Shown here: piece by piece, positions 1 to 5,046 of the stretch
Position numbering within the stretch: position 1 is the first letter of the stretch
Layout: the number at the start of each line of letters is the position of its first letter
Assembly (NCBI GenBank): GCA_902482615.1
Contig: CABTAA010000126.1
Span: 1 to 5,046, forward strand
Length of the DNA stretch: 5,046 bases
Reading direction: 5' to 3'
From: an uncultured Collinsella sp.
GTDB taxonomy: Bacteria > Actinomycetota > Coriobacteriia > Coriobacteriales > Coriobacteriaceae
Made by a program: the position numbers and the translations under genes
Notes under the pieces: model-generated
Told to the model about the DNA's origin: nothing
What the model saw: the letters and a program-made list of their open reading frames with translations, nothing else
Databases searched by the model: none

Positions 1-1335
1 GGTATCGAGCCGCAGCAGCGCCACGATAAAAAACACCGGCGCACCCAGCAAAAAGCCAAAGCCGTAAAACTGCTGCGGCAAAAGCAACGACACGGCAGTC
101 GCCAGCCCGGCCACACCGGCAAACAACCCCGAGGCCAGCACGGCCCCCTTGTAGTCGGTAAAGTACAGCAAGATAAGCATCACCGTATTGCCCACGGCAT
201 ACAGGCCATAGCCCACGCACAGCGTGCGAAAATACCCGTGCATAAGGTTGTTAAAGCCCAACGGTAAGGCCGACAGCACCGTGGTCTCGAGCGAGATGAC
301 CGCCGCGGTCACAAGCAGCTGCTTGAGTGCACAAAAGCGCAGTTCGCTGTTAAGCGTGGAGAGCATCTCCTCCTCGGCCACCACAATGTCGCCTACCACG
401 CCGCCGTCATTGAACAGGCTGTAGTAGTCGCGGTAGCGCGGATAGAGGTTGACCTCGACCGAGACCACAAAGTTGACGGTCGTGACCAGGATCGTCAAAA
501 ACGCAATGAGCGCCGGCACATCGTAGTAGGGCGCACCATAAAACAAGCCCTTGACCTGCACGCCAATAGGACCGGCCCAAATAATCACCAGGTGCGCAAA
601 GAGTCCCAGATTGGTTAACAGGCCCGTGAGCGCCAGCGGCATAAACTGATCGAGCCACTGCAAAAAGGGCCAGGGGCTGCGGTCGCTCTGAGGAAAATAC
701 CGGTACAGCAGTACCACGTCCCAGGCGAGCATGACGCCGTAGCCCAGAGCAATTGACGCCAACAGGCCCTCGACCGGCGGCAGCCCCCAGGCCAGCGCGG
801 CCAGGGCGCACAGGCACGCCACGCCAATGGCGGCCGCAAAGCTGCACAGGATGCCGCGGTAATCCTTGATGGCCGTGAGGTAACTCATGCCGTTCCAGTT
901 GACGATCATAATGTTGAACAGCCACAGGCATAGCAGCCCCTGCAGCAGCGTGGCGCCCGAGAACAGCAAAAAGACGCCGTAGAGCACCGTGCCCGCAACG
1001 AGCATGATGGCGTTGGAGCCCCAAAACGAAGGCAGTATCTCATCCTCGCGCTCGGCAAACAACATATCAGCCAAAAAGCGCGTGACCGGCATGGAGAAAA
1101 AGCTCGTGAGCAAAAGTGAGGCCAGCAGTGTGTAGGTCACCATGCACACCAGCAGATCCTGGTTGGCACGGCCCACACCCCACAGACCGCACAGCACCAA
1201 GATACCCACCTGCAGCAGCACGCCCAATAGCATGGGACCCGTGCACACAATGCCGGCGTAGCCGTAAGCACGCATCGTGGCAAACAGGCCCTTGCGCCTA
1301 AACAGACGCTTAAGCTCAAAACCAATTCCGGCCAT
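1..1335 (-). CDS. pelG: PelG, polytopic membrane component of Pel polysaccharide synthesis/export (3' end cut by window edge)
   Basis: The frame is open for 445 codons from ATG 1335-1333 to base 1, with no stop. PelG proteins are about 450-460 residues, so probably only some 10-20 C-terminal residues are missing. The N-terminus MAGIGFELKRLF is the PelG signature start. By eye there are about 12 hydrophobic segments (roughly residues 24-54, 60-84, 106-127, 129-148, 160-184, 188-212, 230-255, 271-295, 336-360, 367-392, 395-418, 424-441), as in MOP/Wzx-like flippases. A charged, tyrosine-rich patch after the eighth segment (E294, then YPRYRDYY at 298-305) is typical of PelG. The long loop at about 306-335 is acidic (EEE at 321-323). 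In Pseudomonas, PelG is an inner-membrane protein working with PelD, PelE and PelF, and is thought to move the growing polymer across the membrane. The start lies 3 bases after the pelF stop and follows AGGGGGAG at 1349-1342, so translation is probably coupled to pelF. Confidence 0.93.
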   Translation of the reverse strand, partial: MAGIGFELKRLFRRKGLFATMRAYGYAGIVCTGPMLLGVLLQVGILVLCGLWGVGRANQDLLVCMVTYTLLASLLLTSFFSMPVTRFLADMLFAEREDEILPSFWGSNAIMLVAGTVLYGVFLLFSGATLLQGLLCLWLFNIMIVNWNGMSYLTAIKDYRGILCSFAAAIGVACLCALAALAWGLPPVEGLLASIALGYGVMLAWDVVLLYRYFPQSDRSPWPFLQWLDQFMPLALTGLLTNLGLFAHLVIIWAGPIGVQVKGLFYGAPYYDVPALIAFLTILVTTVNFVVSVEVNLYPRYRDYYSLFNDGGVVGDIVVAEEEMLSTLNSELRFCALKQLLVTAAVISLETTVLSALPLGFNNLMHGYFRTLCVGYGLYAVGNTVMLILLYFTDYKGAVLASGLFAGVAGLATAVSLLLPQQFYGFGFLLGAPVFFIVALLRLDT

Positions 1336-1338
1336 CGG

Positions 1339-2766
1339 CTACTCCCCCTCTCTGGGCAGGTTAAACGCACACGCCGTCTCGTCGTACAGCGCGCGATAGT
1401 TGGCGAGCATTTGCTCGTGCAAAAAGTACGTGGCAACGCGACGCTGCCCGCGCTCCCCCATCTCGATACGACGGGCGCGGCTTGTGCACATGCGCTCCAT
1501 GGCATCGGCCAAGCCCTTGCGATACATGGGCGGCGTCACAAAACCCGCCACGCCAAAGTCGTCACCCGGGGCGCCTTCGAGCAGCTCGCGGCAGCAGCCC
1601 ACCTCGGTCGTCACGCAGGGACGGCGCGCTGCAAGCGACTCCAGCACGCTGAGCGGCTGGCCCTCGGAGATGCTCGTCAAAATGGTAAAGTCGAGCTTTT
1701 CCATGTACTCGACCACGTTGACGCGGCCAGTAAAGATCAGGTCGCGCACGCCCAGGGTTTCGACCAGCGCGTGGCACTCGGCGCCATACTCTTCGTCGTC
1801 CACGCCGCCCATAATGTGCAGGCGCACCTTGGGCAGGCGCTCGTGCAGCTCAAAGAAGGCATAGATCATGGTCTTGACGTCCTTGATGGGCGCTAGGCGC
1901 ACCACAGCGCCAATGTCCACCCAGCCGTCATCGGGCTTTAAAGGAATGTCCTTAAAGCGGTTGAACTGGATGCCGTTGGGGATGACCAGGCATTTGTCCG
2001 CATCGCAGCCCATATCGATCTGCGTCTTGCGGGCGTTATGGAACAAACTCGTCACGCGGAAGGCACGGCGGTAGATTTCCTCCGAAAGCAGGTAGAAAAA
2101 GCGAATCCAGCGGTCCTTAAACGACGGCACCACCCAGTCGGCGCGAATGATCTCTTCCTCGCGCTCACGGGTATAGATGCCATGCTCGGTCAGCAGCACC
2201 GGCGCCTGGTGAACGCTTGAGCCCAGACAGGCGAGCAGGCCGCCGTAGCCGGTCGAGATAGCGTGGTACACATCGGCAACCGGCACCTCGCTGCCCAGCA
2301 GGTAGAGCACCGGCAACAGCATAGAGCGCATGGTGTGGAATGCGTCGGCAAAGGGCGTGTAGGGGTACTCGGCAAGGCACACGTCGCGGAAGATGTCCAT
2401 AAACGTTCGGCTCTGCAAAAACGAGAGCGGATGCACGCGACGGCGCTGAAAGATATCGAACAGCACGTCCCAGTCCGGATTGGAGAGCGACACCAGACGG
2501 CGCAGCGCCTCGCGCTCGCGGTCGTTAAAACTGGCTTCGTGCTGCTCGCCCGAAAGCCGCAGGGCATCGTCCAGGAACACCTCGTGCACCTCGACCACGT
2601 TACCGGGCAGCTCGTAGACAAACTTGCCACGGTCGGCAGCATGCGCGCCGATCACCCACAGCACAAACTCGTGCTCGGGCATAGCCGTAATGTAGCCGTG
2701 CATCCAGGTAGACACGCCGCCGTGCACATAGGGGTAGCAACCCTCGAGCACCAAGCAGATTCTCAT
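1339..2766 (-). CDS. pelF: PelF, GT4-family glycosyltransferase of Pel polysaccharide synthesis
   Basis: This is a complete 475-residue protein, close to the usual PelF length of about 500. It has the two-domain GT-B layout of family GT4. The N-terminal strand ICLVLEGCYPYVHGGVSTW (residues 3-21) contains the glycine-rich acceptor-side loop HGGVSTW that marks PelF. The PelF-specific segment EHGIYTREREEEI is at 194-206. The C-terminal nucleotide-sugar domain begins near VIPNGI (261-266) and carries R290 and K295 (RLAPIKD), the usual phosphate-contacting pair. It also has the E-x7-E motif, E368 and E376 in EGQPLSVLE. There is no signal peptide or membrane segment, so it is cytosolic and probably recruited to the membrane by PelD/E/G. 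It would polymerise the Pel backbone from a UDP-sugar; the donor cannot be read from the sequence. The start ATG overlaps the pelA_DA stop (ATGA) and has AAGGAGG 10 bases upstream. No key residue appears to be missing. Confidence 0.95.
   Translation of the reverse strand: MRICLVLEGCYPYVHGGVSTWMHGYITAMPEHEFVLWVIGAHAADRGKFVYELPGNVVEVHEVFLDDALRLSGEQHEASFNDREREALRRLVSLSNPDWDVLFDIFQRRRVHPLSFLQSRTFMDIFRDVCLAEYPYTPFADAFHTMRSMLLPVLYLLGSEVPVADVYHAISTGYGGLLACLGSSVHQAPVLLTEHGIYTREREEEIIRADWVVPSFKDRWIRFFYLLSEEIYRRAFRVTSLFHNARKTQIDMGCDADKCLVIPNGIQFNRFKDIPLKPDDGWVDIGAVVRLAPIKDVKTMIYAFFELHERLPKVRLHIMGGVDDEEYGAECHALVETLGVRDLIFTGRVNVVEYMEKLDFTILTSISEGQPLSVLESLAARRPCVTTEVGCCRELLEGAPGDDFGVAGFVTPPMYRKGLADAMERMCTSRARRIEMGERGQRRVATYFLHEQMLANYRALYDETACAFNLPREGE
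1342..1349 (-). promoter_or_regulatory. Ribosome binding site of pelG
   Basis: Minus-strand AGGGGGAG lies 6 bases before ATG 1335, within the last two codons of pelF and directly before its TAG stop. It supports the pelG start that gives the conserved MAGIGFEL N-terminus. Confidence 0.75.
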
Positions 2767-4643
2767 TTGTCGCTACCCTCCTTGCGCGCAATGGTCACCG
2801 TCTTGTCCGTGGCTTTGACCAGGTACAGGTCGCCTGTCAGATGCGTAATCTCGCCACCCGTCACCGCACCCGGCTCGCCATTATTGGTACGGAACATGAG
2901 CCAAGCCTCGTCGTGGAAATTGCCCAGGCTGAGCGTCCAGGCATCCGCACTGGTATCCACACTCACCGTAACCGATGAAAAGCGCTGAATGGCGCCCGAG
3001 CAATCCGAGCCGGTCTCGCGGCGCAGGTCGGGCGCAGACTTGGTAAGCCAGTCCAGGTAGTCGGTCAGGCCGCCCTTGTAGACTTCCCAGCCCTCCTTGG
3101 CGCCGCGATCGGGATCGAGCAGGTCGTCCGGGTGCATAAAGTGCGTACTCACGTAGTGCATGTTGAGCTCGGACACGGCAGCCAGGCGCATATAGGAATC
3201 GTCGACCATGCCGCCCGAGACAATACGCGGCTGCTCCACAATACCATCGCTCGCCACGCCAAACTCCTGCACGTACGGCAAGTCGGTACCGTCCTCAAAG
3301 TACGTACTGGCAATAGTCTTAATGCGCGGAACGTCGGTGCCGATAAGCTGGCGCGCGCGGGCCGAAAGGATATTCGACGGTGGCACGTAGACCGAGCCGT
3401 GCGCGTTGGGCAGCACCTCGTCCTGGAAGGCTATAAGCTCGTTGAGCGAAGCGACGAGCGTTTCCTTGTTTTTCCACGTCTTGTAGACGTACAACGTACC
3501 ATAGTCGGTGTCCCAGAGCGCAAGCGGCTGATGGTTGTAGCCGTGAAAGCCCAGCTCTCCGCCCATCTGCAGCAGCATGCCGCCAAAGTAGCGGAACTGC
3601 GTGGTATCGGCCTGGCGCGCGGGCTCGGTCTGGTTGACCGCGTCCTCGTAGTTTTCGATCATCACGCCGGTATAGCGAATGCCGTATTTTTGCGCGAGCT
3701 TTTGCAGATCGGGCCACCAGACCTTGGCATAAAAATCGGCGACGGAAAGCCCGTAGTCGCGCTTGATGTAGGTGCCGTCGCCCGAGGGCACAGGGCTGGG
3801 AAAGTCGTCCAAATAGAACACGGCGCTGTTGATGACCGGATAGGCCGTGGCTTCACCCAGCAAGCTTATGGCCGAAGCATAGAACCCACGCATGACCTTG
3901 TCGTAGATGCCAATGTTGCACACCACGGTGTGACCACTGCCGCAATCGTTAGACCAAATGAGCGGCGTGCCCGCATCGCCGGTCTTTGCCCAGACGTGCG
4001 CCGTTTCGCGCAATGAAACCGAAAGTGAAGAATCGAAGGGATCCGAGAACTCGTAGCGCTCTCCCCCGCCCAGCATAAAGTCCTCACTCGGAACGATACT
4101 TTCGGCTGTCGCATAGTCATATCCGGCCGATTCGATCCCAAGCTTGGAAGCAATAGCCTGCAGGCAGTTCGAGTTATCTGGCGTCATGCCCAGCATGAGT
4201 GAGCCGCCCGCACTCACCCAACTCATAATGTCGCTCAGGTGCGTACCGAGCCCATCGAGCGACGGCATGAGCAAAATCACGCGATCGAAGGAGGTCAGCG
4301 AGGGAATGGCGTCCGCGCCGTCCAGGGCAAGGTCCACGTCGCGGTGCGCGATCTTCATGTCGAGCAGGATCTGGTCGAACTGGTCTTTAACGTCGTCAAC
4401 ACCATCTTGGTCCGAGTCGGTAATGACCAGGCACGTGGGCTTTTGGCCAAAGATTGCCGAGGAGGCCGGCACTGCATCGTTGGCGGCAAGCATCCCCAGC
4501 TTATGCTGGCCCGCGCTGTACTGCACGCCGGCACGCTCCACCAGCAACACGGCGGCCATGGCAATAAAGACCGCCCACACCACGAGGAGTCCCATCCAAC
4601 GAAAGCGGCCTGCACGGTCGCGGATATGTTGCGCCACGCTCAT
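2763..4643 (-). CDS. pelA: Membrane-anchored PelA-type polysaccharide deacetylase without hydrolase domain (PelA_DA, DUF2194-like)
   Basis: This 626-residue protein starts at ATG 4643-4641, chosen over an ATG at 4667 because it has a strong GGAGGAGG site and forms an ATGA overlap with the preceding gene. An uncleaved N-terminal anchor spans residues 16-35 after a basic leader, placing the rest outside the membrane. Residues about 70-265 look like a Rossmann/flavodoxin-like domain (CLVITDSD at 71-78, VILLMPSL at 122-129, GGSLMLGMTP at 146-155). The deacetylase domain follows, with CE4/NodB-type motifs: YLDDFPSPVP (D279, D280), a metal-binding H-x3-H in FHGYNHQP (H367, H371), VPPSN (420-424) and THFMHPDD (H501, H504). 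The last 80 or so residues look beta-rich. Pseudomonas PelA has an additional N-terminal glycoside hydrolase domain; here it is absent, as described for Gram-positive PelA_DA. The expected role is partial deacetylation of Pel to make it cationic. The family name DUF2194 is from memory. The stop overlaps the pelF start. Confidence 0.88.
   Translation of the reverse strand: MSVAQHIRDRAGRFRWMGLLVVWAVFIAMAAVLLVERAGVQYSAGQHKLGMLAANDAVPASSAIFGQKPTCLVITDSDQDGVDDVKDQFDQILLDMKIAHRDVDLALDGADAIPSLTSFDRVILLMPSLDGLGTHLSDIMSWVSAGGSLMLGMTPDNSNCLQAIASKLGIESAGYDYATAESIVPSEDFMLGGGERYEFSDPFDSSLSVSLRETAHVWAKTGDAGTPLIWSNDCGSGHTVVCNIGIYDKVMRGFYASAISLLGEATAYPVINSAVFYLDDFPSPVPSGDGTYIKRDYGLSVADFYAKVWWPDLQKLAQKYGIRYTGVMIENYEDAVNQTEPARQADTTQFRYFGGMLLQMGGELGFHGYNHQPLALWDTDYGTLYVYKTWKNKETLVASLNELIAFQDEVLPNAHGSVYVPPSNILSARARQLIGTDVPRIKTIASTYFEDGTDLPYVQEFGVASDGIVEQPRIVSGGMVDDSYMRLAAVSELNMHYVSTHFMHPDDLLDPDRGAKEGWEVYKGGLTDYLDWLTKSAPDLRRETGSDCSGAIQRFSSVTVSVDTSADAWTLSLGNFHDEAWLMFRTNNGEPGAVTGGEITHLTGDLYLVKATDKTVTIARKEGSDK
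2777..2783 (-). promoter_or_regulatory. Ribosome binding site of pelF
   Basis: Minus-strand AAGGAGG ends 10 bases before ATG 2766 and lies within the lysine-glutamate-glycine codons at the end of pelA_DA. With the ATGA overlap it suggests translational coupling of the two genes. Confidence 0.8.
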
Positions 4644-4813
4644 CGGACCTCCTCCCCGTCGCGCCAAAACGCCAACTTTTCGCGGTTGTCGGCGCTCAAA
4701 TACACATGTTGCTTGTCAATCGCATCAATCACACGGTGGACCTCGTCACCGTCGCGGCGCATCACGGCCAGGCGCAGGCAAAGCATCCACACCTCCTGCT
4801 CCTCGGGCACGTC
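4640..4813 (-). CDS. pelE: C-terminal fragment of a probable PelE (TPR-like) protein, 5' part missing
   Basis: About 57 residues before the TGA at 4642-4640 appear to belong to the gene preceding pelA_DA. The segment is amphipathic-helical and charged (WMLCLRLAVMRRDGDEVHRV, then REKLAFW near the end), which fits the last helices of a TPR-like protein. In Gram-positive Pel clusters the gene before pelA_DA is normally pelE, whose product carries TPR helices and scaffolds the synthase complex. The name therefore rests mainly on gene order. The stop overlaps the pelA_DA start as ATGA. The right boundary is approximate: upstream of about codon 4811-4813 the protein changes to DNA-polymerase sequence, probably by an artificial join. 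The GTG at 4972-4970, which would give a 110-residue product, is not credible as a start because the same frame is open and homologous well upstream of it. Confidence 0.6.
   Translation of the reverse strand, partial: DVPEEQEVWMLCLRLAVMRRDGDEVHRVIDAIDKQHVYLSADNREKLAFWRDGEEVR
4647..4655 (-). promoter_or_regulatory. Ribosome binding site of pelA_DA, decides its start
   Basis: Minus-strand GGAGGAGGT lies just ahead of ATG 4643, with 7 bases between the first GGAGG and the start codon. It sits inside the last codons of the preceding gene. The alternative ATG at 4667 has no comparable site, so this motif fixes the start and gives a 626-residue product. Confidence 0.85.
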
Positions 4814-5030
4814 GAGTACCAGCTGGTTGGTCACCAGCCCTTTGTCCACCAAATCCAAGGCCAGGGCGTCCGCCATCTCACGCACCACCAGTCTGGCCTT
4901 TTGGAAGTCGTAGGGGCACCGGAGCACCTGGCCGGAGACGATGCTCTTGTTCTCCGGCTTGTACGCCTTCACGTCCGCGATGGTGCAGGGCTCCCAGCCC
5001 CAGGCGTGGTCTATCAGCAGCTGGGCGTTG
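4814..5030 (-). pseudogene. Internal fragment of a Y-family (UmuC/DinB-like) DNA polymerase, probably from an unrelated locus
   Basis: The frame encodes about 72 residues that read as the C-terminal part of a UmuC-type Y-family polymerase, around the little-finger domain. Recognisable blocks are LLIDHAWGWEPCTI and DVKAYKP near the start, the SIVSGQVL segment (equivalent to the S-I-G/S-G-Q block), then CPYDFQKARLVVREMADALA and LDLVDKGLVTNQLVL. Such proteins usually continue with VGYD; here the reading switches to unrelated sequence. These enzymes do translesion synthesis and have no known role in Pel production. The fragment has no start or stop of its own, lies directly against sequencing adapter on one side, and runs in frame into the PelE-like tail on the other. 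It may come from another organism or another part of the same genome. The family call is from memory of the conserved blocks. The exact join, about 4805-4822, cannot be fixed by eye. Confidence 0.75.
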
Positions 5031-5046
5031 AGATCGGAAGAGCGTC
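5031..5046 (+). other. Illumina TruSeq adapter remnant
   Basis: The last 16 bases, AGATCGGAAGAGCGTC, are identical to the first 16 bases of the standard Illumina adapter read through at the 3' end of short inserts (the version continuing GTGTAGGG). The first 13 bases are the part shared by both TruSeq adapters. This is untrimmed sequencing adapter, not genomic DNA, and it marks an artificial contig end. Confidence 0.97.

Noticed and set aside
407..1024. A 205-codon open frame on the minus strand within pelG
   Set aside because: It is out of frame with the continuous 445-codon PelG reading, which has conserved PelG motifs and membrane segments; the alternative has an R/G/H-rich composition without a domain.
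2263..2988. A 241-codon open frame on the plus strand
   Set aside because: It lies antisense across the pelF/pelA_DA junction, has no recognisable domain, and arises from GC-rich codons of the real genes. Both opposing genes have clear family motifs.
3132..4016. A 294-codon open frame on the plus strand
   Set aside because: It is wholly antisense to the deacetylase gene, including its catalytic motifs, and the translation is low-complexity R/H/V-rich with no family resemblance.
4644..4667. Upstream ATG at 4667 as the pelA_DA start, adding 8 residues
   Set aside because: It has no good ribosome site and would overlap the preceding gene more deeply. ATG 4643 has GGAGGAGG and an ATGA overlap like the next gene junction.
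4640..4972. A stand-alone 110-residue protein starting at GTG 4972
   Set aside because: The frame is open and polymerase-like upstream of that GTG up to the adapter, so it is an internal valine codon. The product would be half polymerase and half PelE-like tail.
4640..5030. A previously undescribed system linking a translesion polymerase to Pel synthesis
   Set aside because: The adapter at the end, the short mid-domain polymerase piece and the abrupt join make an artificial chimera the simpler explanation; there is no independent support for a true fusion.
4144..5031. A 295-codon open frame on the plus strand
   Set aside because: It is antisense to pelA_DA, the PelE tail and the polymerase fragment, runs into adapter, and reads as serine/arginine/proline-rich shadow sequence.

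Overview
The window is about 60% GC by eye. All of its convincing coding sequence lies on the minus strand, as one tightly packed operon read from right to left. The genes are those of a Gram-positive-type Pel exopolysaccharide cluster: the tail of a probable pelE, a membrane-anchored PelA-type deacetylase without the hydrolase domain (pelA_DA), the GT4 glycosyltransferase pelF, and the polytopic membrane protein pelG, whose last few residues lie beyond the left edge. The GC-rich codon use, gene order and lack of a separate outer-membrane export module here suggest a high-GC Gram-positive, perhaps a gut coriobacterium such as Collinsella. That assignment is an impression, not a search result.

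Layout on the minus strand: probable pelE C-terminus (4640 to about 4813), pelA_DA (2763-4643), pelF (1339-2766), pelG (1-1335). The first two junctions are ATGA stop/start overlaps and the third is a 3-base gap. Each start has a purine-rich Shine-Dalgarno sequence inside the preceding gene, so the genes are probably co-transcribed and translationally coupled. No intergenic stretch is longer than a few bases, and no promoter, terminator, RNA gene, CRISPR array or mobile element is visible.

In the Pel model known from Pseudomonas and described for Gram-positive clusters, PelF polymerises the sugar chain in the cytoplasm. PelG, with PelD and PelE, forms the membrane synthase/transport complex. 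The PelA deacetylase domain removes acetyl groups outside the membrane, giving a cationic polymer. pelD, the usual cyclic-di-GMP receptor, and most of pelE are not in the window.

The right end is not natural. Bases 5031-5046 match the start of the Illumina TruSeq adapter. Just inside it, about 4814-5030 encodes a fragment of a UmuC/DinB-like Y-family DNA polymerase joined in frame to the PelE-like tail. The likely explanation is a chimeric library fragment or read at a contig end, not a new polymerase-Pel fusion. Nothing to the right of about 4810 should be used to infer gene neighbourhood.
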